Source: Flavobacterium fluvii
GTDB lineage: Bacteria > Bacteroidota > Bacteroidia > Flavobacteriales > Flavobacteriaceae
Direction of reading: 5' to 3'
NCBI RefSeq assembly: GCF_900129545.1
Contig: NZ_FQWB01000001.1
Span: forward strand, 496,001-560,000
Length of the DNA: 64,000 nt
In this document: positions 26,505 through 35,300 of the stretch, one piece after another
How the letters are laid out: the number at the start of each line of letters is the position of its first letter
Numbering within the stretch: position 1 is the first letter of the stretch
Position numbers and translations under genes: made by a program
The notes under the pieces: model-generated
Databases searched by the model: none
The model's input: the letters and a program-made list of their open reading frames with translations, nothing else
Told to the model about the DNA's origin: nothing

Positions 26505-27803
26505 TTATATTTTAGTGTAGTTTGGTTTTCCAGTATTTTCAATTCGAAAATGGTCACATTTTTCAGATGTGAATTGCTTTCGGATATGGTCTGTAATTTT
26601 ACCACTATTCCCATCATATGAAAGATAAACACCATCACTATTTCCCGACCAACCAGTTACCAAATCTACAAAAACACCAACTGCTGTTGAAGCCAAAACG
26701 CCATTTGGCCAAACTACCTGTGGCCTGCCTCCAACATTTCCATATTTAGCTGCTTCTTTTGCAAGTTTGTCTTCTGTTAAAAAACCATAACAACTCATAC
26801 AAGCTGAACCAGGCATAGACAAAATTACCTGTCCGCTCATAGAATATCCACCAGAATCATAGACATCCATCCCAATATCTATCAAAGGTATTAGGAAACG
26901 TCTACATTCAGCTTCTAATTGCTGCCTCTCTGTATATGAATCTACACCTCCCAAAATAATATCGCATATTTGTAATTCTTCAGGAGCTTGTTGCCATTTT
27001 TTGGCAATAAGTGTCAAATTCGATTTAGGAAATATTCGTTTAATGACTCGTTTTGCAATATTAACTTTAAGAATGGCCTTTTTGATATCGGTATAGACAC
27101 CACCAATTAATCGATTTAGATTTGTATCCTCCATTTTGTCATAATCAAAAATGGTTAAGTTTTTAACTCCTAAATGGGCTAATTGTTGCCCAATATGAGA
27201 GCCACCACCTCCGTAGCCGATTATCCCCACTTTTATATTCTCAAATAAAGATTGTGAATTAGTACCCAAAAAAGATTGTCTGTCAAACATTAAATCTTTA
27301 ATCGTCTTTTTAATTGGATATTGTAATAAAAAAGGATAGCCAATCACACTTATTGAATCAGTTTTTATGCTTGAATAGAATGCATCCCTACTCAAAATGA
27401 GAAATCCATTAGTATGTTTCGGGGCAATATTATTCAAACTTTTTACAATTCCAGGCAAACTTTTTGCATCCGTAAAACTTGGAGAAGGCCTTCCTGAATG
27501 GTTATGAAGATGAACGTGAAAACAACCACAGTCTTTTTCAAACACACCTTGCATAGCAGCCCTTATAGCATTCGAGTTAATTTTTGCACCAACCTCCTTA
27601 TCATTAATATAATCATTGTCGCCTACTGGTAAATAATCTATCGCTATTACCAAATTAACGTTTGGAGATAATTTAACGGTTTTTGCAAATAAAAACCCTA
27701 CTCGCTCATAAGCAAAAGGATGGGGGCGTTTTAAATCTAAAAGCATTCTTTTATGCAGCTCTTCAGGAATTCGAAATTTTATATTTAGTTTTTTATTTTT
27801 CAT
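26505..27803 (-). CDS. JAB-E1 fusion: JAMM peptidase plus ThiF/E1-like adenylyltransferase
   Basis: A 432-residue two-domain protein. N-terminal JAB/MPN domain: E33 (AYERVGF) with H100-N-H102 and S109-F-T-D112 forms a JAMM zinc site, one residue shorter than the common H-x-H-x7-S-x2-D (H98-x-H100 is an alternative reading). C-terminal ThiF/E1 domain: nucleotide loop G196-Y-G-G-G-G, the acidic FDYDKMEDTNLNR (219-231), and C335-M-S-C338. The MoeB/ThiF catalytic cysteine position before GVLAST reads VVWPN, so C335 or C338 may be used instead. The start is the ATG at 27803, whose ATGA overlaps the E2 stop; a longer frame to 27881 would run through the E2 gene. It would activate, and the JAB domain process or remove, the neighbouring ubiquitin-like protein. 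Confidence 0.88.
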   Translation of the reverse strand: MKNKKLNIKFRIPEELHKRMLLDLKRPHPFAYERVGFLFAKTVKLSPNVNLVIAIDYLPVGDNDYINDKEVGAKINSNAIRAAMQGVFEKDCGCFHVHLHNHSGRPSPSFTDAKSLPGIVKSLNNIAPKHTNGFLILSRDAFYSSIKTDSISVIGYPFLLQYPIKKTIKDLMFDRQSFLGTNSQSLFENIKVGIIGYGGGGSHIGQQLAHLGVKNLTIFDYDKMEDTNLNRLIGGVYTDIKKAILKVNIAKRVIKRIFPKSNLTLIAKKWQQAPEELQICDIILGGVDSYTERQQLEAECRRFLIPLIDIGMDVYDSGGYSMSGQVILSMPGSACMSCYGFLTEDKLAKEAAKYGNVGGRPQVVWPNGVLASTAVGVFVDLVTGWSGNSDGVYLSYDGNSGKITDHIRKQFTSEKCDHFRIENTGKPNYTKI

Positions 27804-28141
27804 CTCAAAGCGCTTAAATGTATTAGTAACAATTCTGCTAATCGGTATCCAGGAGTTACCCCCCATGAAATTGCATACCAATTTTCCCCTAGGATTCTAA
27901 CATTAATTCTGTTCCAATTTCGTGGATTTGGAAGACCTGCGATATGGGCAGAAAAAAATAGGCTCGATGCATACCCATCCCTTTGAGATGGACATAATAG
28001 CGCATTAACAACATTTGGTTGGCAGTGATCAGGAAGCTGCAAGTTGTCAATTCTTATATAGGTATACCCCCCATCCTGAGCAACACTCAGGTCTGGGGCT
28101 ATACTTTTTAATTCTAAAATCTGATCTTCTGGAAAGTTCAT
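27800..28141 (-). CDS. E2/UBC-like protein (Prok-E2 type)
   Basis: A 113-residue protein that I recognise by pattern and context as a bacterial E2-like fold of the family found with multi-ubiquitin and ThiF genes (Prok-E2 family E). It has the LQLPDHC segment, then GYASSLFF where E2 proteins have their YPxxPP-like turn, and a C-terminal helix ELLLIHLSAL. It has only two cysteines, C40 and C50; which, if either, forms the thioester is unclear. It lies between the ubiquitin-like gene (11 bp) and the E1 gene (4-bp overlap), so the three are co-expressed. Confidence 0.75.
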   Translation of the reverse strand: MNFPEDQILELKSIAPDLSVAQDGGYTYIRIDNLQLPDHCQPNVVNALLCPSQRDGYASSLFFSAHIAGLPNPRNWNRINVRILGENWYAISWGVTPGYRLAELLLIHLSALR

Positions 28142-28152
28142 AGATTATTAAA

Positions 28153-28629
28153 CTAAGCTGAAGAACCGTCTCTCACATGACTAAAAAACTTTTCGCAACC
28201 CTTAATCAGTACTGAAGAATCATCAGCTAATGAAACTAGTTTGCCATTAATTAATTCTTCAAGCTCGTGAGCTGCTGGAACTCCACCAAGTTTTTTGATT
28301 TCCACAACAGTGTGCTTCCCTCTTGAAATAGGGTATGACTTAGTATTAATGTGGATTTCAACTAATCGCAATCCTTCGTGTTTATGAGAAAAGAACTGCT
28401 CAATGCCAGGGCGAGCTAAATCTACCTTTGTTTCGTCGTCAATAATCTCATCCTCCCACGGTCTTTCTATATCAAGAAAGAGCTTATCTTCTTTAGGGAT
28501 CTTGCCTAACTTTCTCACTTCAGAGCCCGATATGTACTGCTCATTCCATTCAAATTTTTCACTATTAATAATTAATTCTAATGATGGTCTTCCTTTTTGG
28601 GCTTCGTTAGCCCCGTTTTTATGTTCCAT
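28153..28629 (-). CDS. Tandem ubiquitin-like protein (multi-ubiquitin domain)
   Basis: A 158-residue protein made of two ubiquitin-like repeats, about residues 17-86 and 87-155, after a short polar N-terminus. Both repeats share a K-LG-(I/V)-P core and end in FFSHxxxG: FFSHKHEG at 79-86 and FFSHVRDG at 148-155, followed by only SSA. This looks like a polyubiquitin-type precursor whose units end in glycine, with SSA as a removable tail; that is an inference. It is the first gene of the operon with E2 and JAB-E1. A palindrome ATCGCT-N9-AGCGAT at 28668-28688 lies in its upstream region. Confidence 0.85.
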   Translation of the reverse strand: MEHKNGANEAQKGRPSLELIINSEKFEWNEQYISGSEVRKLGKIPKEDKLFLDIERPWEDEIIDDETKVDLARPGIEQFFSHKHEGLRLVEIHINTKSYPISRGKHTVVEIKKLGGVPAAHELEELINGKLVSLADDSSVLIKGCEKFFSHVRDGSSA

Positions 28630-28796
28630 TTTTATGGGTTTTAAAATTTTTAAAATAAGTATTCTGTATCGCTTATCATTTCAGCGATAATAATTGAAAA
28701 TCAATTAATTAATAAAGTTTGTAAATTGCTTATTTTAAAATTTTAAATTACACATATCAGGAAGAATAAGCCTGTTAAAAGACTCATTCTATTAAA

Positions 28797-28930
28797 ATTA
28801 GCTTAAAAAACTTGTGTAATAATTTTGAAGGAGTTATATTTGAACTCTCAAAACAAATAAACTAGAAGTTTAGCAGACTACTGTTGACCTTCAAAATTAT
28901 TCTACAAGTCAGGCTAATCCCTGGCTTTTT
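28797..28930 (+). ncRNA. Possible structured RNA or palindromic element in the island
   Basis: A long imperfect stem: ATTAGC (28797-28802) with GCTAAT (28913-28918), an internal loop, then 22-base arms 28810-28831 and 28888-28909 (20 of 22 paired). The 56-base apical part can form three small hairpins (GAGTT/AACTC, AACT/AGTT, CAG/CTG). It ends in a terminator-like hairpin (28907-28913 with 28920-28926) and seven T residues. AGCCTG near 28,769 could compete for CAGGCT, as in attenuators. A TAATTTTG -7-like box is at 28820-28827, but no clear -33 element was found. It could instead be a DNA palindrome such as a MITE or a replication/transfer site. Confidence 0.45.
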
Positions 28931-29020
28931 TTATTTCCTAAATGCGCTAACACATTATTCCATAATACAAATGTAATGAAAATTTCTACACATGCAAATT
29001 ATAATCACTTTTTTTAATAA

Positions 29021-29057
29021 TATGTTTGTATTACAAACAATGTTTGTCACACAAACA
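29021..29057 (+). promoter_or_regulatory. Double operator of the XRE regulator
   Basis: Two palindromes of identical design, TGTTTGT-N3-ACAAACA, at 29023-29039 and 29041-29057, centres 18 bp apart. The first overlaps a -7-like TATGTTTG (29021-29028), though the -33 position reads TTA. This is a strong candidate for binding by the XRE protein encoded 95 bp downstream. Confidence 0.75.
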
Positions 29058-29151
29058 TTGTTGTGTTATTTGTTATTTATTATTATATTTATAACGTGAA
29101 AATGTTTTTTGATTTAAAAAAAACATATATTCGCACAAAATATAGAGAGTT

Positions 29152-29493
29152 ATGAAGAGTTTTAATTCGATTTTGTACCAGATTCTAGGTGCAAAAATTA
29201 AATCACGCAGAGAAGAACTCAATATGAACCAAAATGAGTTAGGACAAAAAGTTGATATTGGAAGAGCTTCTATTTCAAATATCGAAAAGGGTAGACAAAA
29301 ACCACCTCTATCTGTTATTTACAAAATATGCCATCAATTGGATGTAGATGTACATTCAATTTTACCAACATATATCGAAATTGAAAATGAGTTAAAAAAC
29401 GAAAATGATAGCTCCTTCAAAAAACTTTTCGATCATTATGATTTGGATGAACAAACTCAAAAAGAAATAGACGATTTATTTAAAGACTTATAA
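29152..29493 (+). CDS. XRE-family repressor
   Basis: A 113-residue protein with an N-terminal HTH (MNQNELGQKVDIGRASISNIEKGRQ) and an acidic C-terminal tail. It is followed one base later by an ImmA/IrrE-type protease gene, the standard repressor/anti-repressor pair of integrative elements and some defence islands. The double palindrome upstream is its likely operator. It probably controls its own operon and perhaps the divergent ubiquitin-like operon; the latter has no copy of the operator that I can see. Confidence 0.88.
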   Translation: MKSFNSILYQILGAKIKSRREELNMNQNELGQKVDIGRASISNIEKGRQKPPLSVIYKICHQLDVDVHSILPTYIEIENELKNENDSSFKKLFDHYDLDEQTQKEIDDLFKDL

Positions 29494-29494
29494 T

Positions 29495-30013
29495 ATGTTA
29501 TATAGACACATTGAAGAAAAAGCTGATGAAGTTTTAAAAAACGAAAACTTTTATACAGCAGGATTTGATATTTTTAAATTTATTAAAAAATTAAATATTG
29601 AAGTTGTTCCTAAAAAATTTAGTGATGATATTTCAGGGTTTTTAGCGATAAACAACGGAAAAGTTGTTATATCTTTCAATGAAAATGAAGGTAAAGAGCG
29701 TAAAAGATTTACTGTAGCGCATGAGTTGGGACATTTCTTTCTTCATTCTAAAAACCAGCCATTATTTATAGATAAAACACCTAAGATAATGTACAGAAAT
29801 AACGCATCATCTACAGGCGAAGTATTAATAGAAAGAGAAGCAAATGCATTTGCAGCGGCATTACTAATGCCTCAAAAGTTGATTATAGAAGAAATTGATA
29901 AATTACAAGAAAATGATGCTTCAAAAATAATATCTAAACTTGCGGATAAATTCAAGGTAAGTGAACAAGCAATGTCTTTTAGATTATCTAATCTTGGATA
30001 TTACATAGGATAA
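29495..30013 (+). CDS. ImmA/IrrE-type metallopeptidase
   Basis: A 172-residue zincin with H76-E-L-G-H80 in RFTVAHELGHFFLH and the downstream EREANAFAAALLMP, the usual ImmA/IrrE signature with the third ligand glutamate. In this family the protease cleaves the partner XRE repressor when a stress or DNA-damage signal appears, inducing the genes it holds down. It starts one base after the repressor stop. It lies 77 bp before the right attachment repeat. Confidence 0.92.
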   Translation: MLYRHIEEKADEVLKNENFYTAGFDIFKFIKKLNIEVVPKKFSDDISGFLAINNGKVVISFNENEGKERKRFTVAHELGHFFLHSKNQPLFIDKTPKIMYRNNASSTGEVLIEREANAFAAALLMPQKLIIEEIDKLQENDASKIISKLADKFKVSEQAMSFRLSNLGYYIG

Positions 30014-30090
30014 TATAACAAATCAATATAAAAGGCATACATTTAGGTAGCATAACGTAAAGTATTGAAAATATTAGTATAAACCTCGTT

Positions 30091-30156
30091 GGTCCGAGCC
30101 CAAGAGGAGGAGCTTCATAAAGCCTTTACAGCAATGTAGAGGCTTTTTTGTTTTTA
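30091..30156. repeat. Right attachment repeat (partial tRNA-Asn copy)
   Basis: It matches 26281-26346 at 64 of 66 positions and contains the tRNA 3' part and terminator but no D arm or anticodon, so it is not a functional tRNA gene. It marks the right end of the island. Confidence 0.85.
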
Positions 30157-30268
30157 TTATATTCCCCAACTTTCTTCTCGGCAATTTTTACATATATTTG
30201 TTTGTTTGACAATCTCTCTATCAAACAAAATACATTCCCATTAAAAACAGTACACAACACTTACAGCA

Positions 30269-30835
30269 ATGGAAAATAAAAAACACTTGACAGCAGAACA
30301 ATCTTTAGCATTGCTTAGCGTATTAAAAGAACGTTTTGAGAAAAACGTAAACCGCCATAAAGGTCTTGAATGGGCTAAAATACAATCAAAGCTGGAAACT
30401 ACCAATCCAGAGAAATTATGGTCGCTAAACGAGATGGAAAGAACGGGTGGCGAACCCGATGTTGTTGGTTATGATAAAACCACGAACGAATACTTTTTTT
30501 ACGATTGTTCGGCAGAAAGTCCCAAAGACCGCAGAAGCTTTTGTTACGACCGCGAAGCACTGGAATCAAGGAAGGAACATAAACCCAAAAATAGCGCTGT
30601 TGCAATGGCGTCTGAAATGGGTATTGAACTTTTAACGGAAGAACAATACCGAGAATTGCAGCAACTTGGAAATTTCGACACCAAAACTTCGAGCTGGATA
30701 AAAACTCCTGCCGAAATTAGAAAACTTGGTGGCGCCATTTTTTCTGATTTCCGCTACGGAAATGTCTTCGTATACCACAACGGTGCAGAATCCTATTATG
30801 CTGCCAGAGGATTCCGTGGTTTGCTTAAGGTTTAA
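30269..30835 (+). CDS. DUF4256 family protein
   Basis: A 188-residue soluble protein with the DUF4256 pattern: GGEPDVVGYD, FYDCSAESPKDRRSFCYDREALESRKEHKP and a C-terminal YHNGAESYYAARGFRG. The family is conserved in many bacteria but has no established function that I know of. It was probably the original neighbour of tRNA-Asn before the island inserted. No membrane segments or signal peptide. Confidence 0.85.
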   Translation: MENKKHLTAEQSLALLSVLKERFEKNVNRHKGLEWAKIQSKLETTNPEKLWSLNEMERTGGEPDVVGYDKTTNEYFFYDCSAESPKDRRSFCYDREALESRKEHKPKNSAVAMASEMGIELLTEEQYRELQQLGNFDTKTSSWIKTPAEIRKLGGAIFSDFRYGNVFVYHNGAESYYAARGFRGLLKV

Positions 30836-30928
30836 CATCTGACAACAAAATTAGCTATGGAAAGCAACCCTAAAAAGGGAAACCACCATTTTTACCAACG
30901 GCATTATTAAACCCCGAGATTCCCAAAA

Positions 30929-30964
30929 ACAAAAAACCATTCGCTGACACGAATGGTTTTTTGT
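30929..30964. terminator. Bidirectional terminator between DUF4256 and efflux operon
   Basis: Perfect 15-bp arms (30929-30943 and 30950-30964) with a 6-base loop and A/T runs at both ends, between convergent genes. Confidence 0.88.
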
Positions 30965-30984
30965 TTAATTCATAAAGGCAATGC

Positions 30985-32352
30985 TTAATTCCAGCCGCCA
31001 CCTAAAGCTCGATACAATTGTATCATGGAACTTAATTGATTTTGCGTTAACTCTGAAAGGCTCAATTCGGCATCAAACAAAGAACGTTGTACTTCCAAAA
31101 CTTCCAAATAGGAAACATAGCCGTTATAATATCTTGCTTCTGATAATTCCAGGTTCTTTTTGGCCGCAATTACTTGTTTGTTTCTGGCAGACCATTCGTC
31201 TTTGTAGGTTCTTACATTTTGCAAGGATTGTTCCACTTCGGCCACGGCAACAATACAAGTTTTTTGATACGAAAGCCTTGATTCCTCTGCAATTTGACGA
31301 TATATTTCCACTCTCCTCCTGTTTTTTCCAAAATTAAAAATAGGACCGGCAACAGAGGCACTTGCGTTTTGAAGATAAGAAGAACCATCGAACAAAGAAC
31401 TTACAGAGCTGTTTGCAAAACCGGCTATTGCGGCAATATTAAACGATGGGAAACGCATGGCTTGAGCCACACCAATTCTCTCATTGGATGCCATATAATA
31501 TTTTTCGGCCTGGTTCACGTCAGGTCTATTGCGCAATAAAACAGAAGGTATTGAAACCGGAATATTATTAGCCACTTGAAGCTCCATATTGGTCTTGCCG
31601 CGTTCTATTGGGCCTGGAGATTGTCCAATCAAAATAGAAATCGTGTTTTCTAGATCTGTAATTTGACGTTTAATACCCGGAATAGTCGCTTCGGCAATGG
31701 CCACTTGTTGTTCAATTTGCACTTTATCCACTTCGGAAACATAACCTGCCGAGAACCTTTGATTTATGATTTCGAATGATTTTTTTCTGGTTTCCAAAGT
31801 GTTTTGCGAAATGATTAATCGATTATCATAATCTCGAAGTTGGAAATAAGCTACTGCTATATCGCTTACCAGATTAGAAAGAATTACTTTGCGACCTTCT
31901 TCACTAGCCAACAATTCATTTTGAACGGCTCTATTTTCATGACGAATTTTTCCCCAAAAATCCAATTCCCAGGAAAGTGAAGCCGAAGCATTGGAAGGCA
32001 TAAATGATTTTTCATTGCTGTTTACCGTTGCTCCATATCCAATGGCTGGCAATAAATCCGCTTTGGTATATCCAAGTTCTGCCCGGGTACGTTCAATACG
32101 GGCCATGGCGATTTTCATGTCATAATTATTCGACAATCCCTTGTTGATCAACCCTTTCAAAACTTCATCATTAAAGAGATCAAACCATTTGACGTTGACC
32201 ACTGAAGCCAATGTATCAGCATTTGCAGGCCCATTCTGAAAAGTAGCTGCATTTTGTTCTTCCGGCTTTTTATATTTAGGCCCTACCAAACAACCCACAG
32301 GAAGTAGGGCAAGTACAAGAATGACAACAACAATTTTAAATTTATTCCTCAT
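30985..32352 (-). CDS. TolC-family outer-membrane efflux lipoprotein (NodT type)
   Basis: A 455-residue outer-membrane factor. The start at 32352 gives a lipoprotein signal MRNKFKIVVVILVLALLPVGC; an in-frame ATG 72 bp upstream would hide it inside the pump gene. It contains two TolC-type repeats with long helices (for example FSAGYVSEVDKVQIEQQVAIAEATI and YYNGYVSYLEVLEVQRSLFDAELSL). It overlaps the RND pump gene by 11 bp, and together with the adaptor forms a complete tripartite pump. Substrate unknown. Confidence 0.92.
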   Translation of the reverse strand: MRNKFKIVVVILVLALLPVGCLVGPKYKKPEEQNAATFQNGPANADTLASVVNVKWFDLFNDEVLKGLINKGLSNNYDMKIAMARIERTRAELGYTKADLLPAIGYGATVNSNEKSFMPSNASASLSWELDFWGKIRHENRAVQNELLASEEGRKVILSNLVSDIAVAYFQLRDYDNRLIISQNTLETRKKSFEIINQRFSAGYVSEVDKVQIEQQVAIAEATIPGIKRQITDLENTISILIGQSPGPIERGKTNMELQVANNIPVSIPSVLLRNRPDVNQAEKYYMASNERIGVAQAMRFPSFNIAAIAGFANSSVSSLFDGSSYLQNASASVAGPIFNFGKNRRRVEIYRQIAEESRLSYQKTCIVAVAEVEQSLQNVRTYKDEWSARNKQVIAAKKNLELSEARYYNGYVSYLEVLEVQRSLFDAELSLSELTQNQLSSMIQLYRALGGGWN

Positions 32353-35300
32353 GACTTGTCGTATTTGATTCACTATTATTTTCAGTTGCCACAATCGTAT
32401 CTTTCTTGGTTCCGATTTTTTCAATCATGACATACAAACCAGGCACAATTAATACCCCGAGAACAGTCGCTATCAACATCCCGGCAAACACCGCCATTCC
32501 CATTACAATTCTCGCTTGAGAGCCAGCTCCTGTCGCGGTCAACAAAGGAACAACTCCAAGAATAAACGCAAAGGCGGTCATCAATATCGGACGAAAACGC
32601 AATTTTGCCGATACCATTGCCGCTTCATACAGAGGCACACCTTTCTTCTCGTGTTCCTCTTTGGCAAATTCCACGATAAGAATGGCATTTTTCGCGACCA
32701 GTCCAATCAGTAATACCAGTCCAATTTGTGCAAAGACATTATTGACATAAGCATCGCTACCAAATCTCGCCAAGAACAAGCCTAAAAATGCCCCAAATAC
32801 TGCCAAAGGTGCTCCAAGCAATACACTAAAAGGCAATTTCCAACTTTCGTATTGTGCTGCCAAGATTAAAAAGACAAACACCAATGCCATCAAAAATACG
32901 GAGCTTCCTCCCGGAGAATGTTTTTCCTGATACGAAAGGTTAATATAATCATAACTCATATCGGCAGGCAAAGTTTGCGTAGCCACTTCTTCCAATGCGT
33001 CCAAGGCTTGTGCGCTACTGTATCCATCATTAGGGCTTCCTCCGATTTCGGCCGATCTAAATAAATTCAACCTATTGGTAAAATCTGGCCCAGTAACTTT
33101 TGTGGCCGTAACCAAGGTAGATATCGGCAGCATTTCGCCATTATTGTTTTTTACATAAATCAGGTTCAAGTTTTCAGGTTTAACACGATCAATCGCCTCT
33201 CCTTGCAAATACACCTTATATTGACGGCCAAAACGATTGAAGTCATTCACATAGGTTCCTCCTAAAACGGCACCTAACGCCTCAGTAACTTTAGAAACCG
33301 GCACACCTAATTTCATCGCTTTATCGTTGTCTATCTCTAATTTAATTTGAGGAGTACCCGCATTAAAAGTGGTATAAATCCTTTTTATTTCAGGGCGTTT
33401 CTGGGCAGCTGCAATAAATGCTTGAGTTTGCTCGGCTAGATATTGCGGCGAATTTCCACCTCTATCCTGCAACATCAAACTAAACCCTGCCGAAGCTCCC
33501 AACCCTTGAATAGCTGGAGGGCCAAAAGCAAAAGCCGTGGCAGTCGTAATTTGTGTGGCCAATTTTTTATTCAATCGATCCACCAATTGTTTGGCAGTTT
33601 CCGATCTTTCTTCCCAAGGTTTTAACGAGATGAAAATAAAAGCATTATTCGGCTGGTAAGAATTGGTAAGCATACTAAATCCATTGATCGTGGTATAAGA
33701 CAAAATTGACTCTTCTTCTTTCAAAAAGCCGTCAATTTTCTTGGAAATTTCATCGGTACGTTGAAGAGAAGAAGCGGGTGGCAATGCAATGTTGACCAAC
33801 ACATAACCTTGATCTTCCTCTGGAATAAAGCCTAATGGTATTTTTTTGCCCAACAAGGCTACCACAACTAAAACTGCCGCCAATAAAACAACAATACGCA
33901 TTGATTTTTTAGCGAAAAAAGTAGCTCCTTTCAAATAACCCCCTGTAACTTTTTCGAAAATTCTGTTGAACCCCGCAAAGAATTTGGCCAACCATCCAGT
34001 TTGTTCTTCGACTGGTTTTGTGGGTTTTAGCAACATCGCACAGAGAGCAGGACTCAGCGACAAAGCACTGAATGCCGAGAAAGCCACCGAGACCGCAATG
34101 GTAATGGCAAATTGTTGGTAAAAACGTCCCGTAATTCCGGGAGTCATTGCCACGGGTATAAATACTGCGCACAAAATAAGTGCAATGGCGATTACAGGCC
34201 CCGACACTTCTCGCATAGCTTGTATCGTCGCATCTTTTGGAGATTTACCATGCTCAATATGATGCATCACGGCCTCCACCACCACAATGGCATCATCGAC
34301 GACAATACCAATGGCCAATACCAGTCCTAATAACGACAATGTGTTTATTGAAAATCCCAACATCGGGAAAACAGCTATGGTCCCAATTAATGAAACTGGC
34401 ACAGTAATTAATGGAATTAAGGTCGCACGCCAGTTTTGAAGAAATATAAATACTACCAATATAACCAGAATAATGGCCTCAAAAAGAGTGTGAACAATAT
34501 CTTCAACTCCAGCGGTAATGGCAAGTGTGGTATCCAATGATTCTTGATAAACAATGTCCTTTGGAAATTTTTTAGCCATTTCCTTCATGGCGCTCTTTGC
34601 CGTTTCAGCTACTTCTAGGGCGTTACTTCCTGGCATTTGATACAAACCAACCACCGCACTTGGAGAACTGTTTCTTCGAGCATTGGAACTGTAATTCTCT
34701 GTTCCCAATTCAATTCGGGATATATCGCTTAACAAAACTTGGGCACCATCGTCCTTGCTTCGAACAACGATGTTAGAAAATTGTTTTTCGGTAACCAATC
34801 GATCCTGAAGCGTAACCCCATAAGTAAACTCTGTTCCCATTGGCGAAGGCTCAGCCCCGAATTTTCCACCTGGACTAATCATGTTTTGGGCATTGAGTGC
34901 ATTTTTCACGTCATCAACCGTAACATTAAGTTTAGACATTACATCCGGTTTTAACCAAATACGCATGGAATAATCACTTCCTCCAAAAAGGGCAACTTCT
35001 CCAACTCCTTTTATACGTGCCAATTGATCTACAATATTGATACTGGCATAATTATTTAAAAACTTGGCATCATATTTCGGATTGGCAGATGTGATGGTAA
35101 ACAACATCATCGGAAATGACAGCGATTTTTTCACCACTACCCCTTGTTGTTTTACACTTGGCGGCATAAAAGGCGCTGCTTGATTTTGCCTGTTTTGGGT
35201 AAGCATATTGGCGTTATCCAAATTGGTTCCTACATCAAAAGTCACCTCGATGGTACAAGCTCCATCAGAAGTGTTGATGGATTTCATGTACAACATATTC

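Larger units (their letters stand above)
26347..30156. mobile_element. Genomic island integrated at tRNA-Asn
   Basis: About 3.8 kb lies between the intact tRNA-Asn and a 66-bp repeat of its 3' end. It holds a ubiquitin-like conjugation operon (minus strand), a palindromic and possibly transcribed element, and an XRE/ImmA pair (plus strand). No tyrosine or serine recombinase, relaxase or phage gene is present, so it is either a decayed element, a satellite moved in trans, or one that lost its integrase. Base composition is visibly more AT-rich in the 28.6-30.1 kb part than in the neighbouring rseP gene. Confidence 0.75.

Noticed and set aside
27804..27881. Longer N-terminus for the JAB-E1 protein
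   Set aside because: The extension lies inside the E2 gene in another frame, and the ATG at 27803 overlaps the E2 stop as ATGA, the normal coupled arrangement.
28797..28930. Retron RNA or 6S RNA
   Set aside because: No reverse transcriptase gene is present, and the fold has a long terminal stem with a multi-hairpin apex rather than the central bubble of 6S RNA.
30083..30147. Second tRNA-Asn gene
   Set aside because: Only the T arm, acceptor 3' half and terminator are present; there is no D arm or anticodon, so it is an attachment-site copy.
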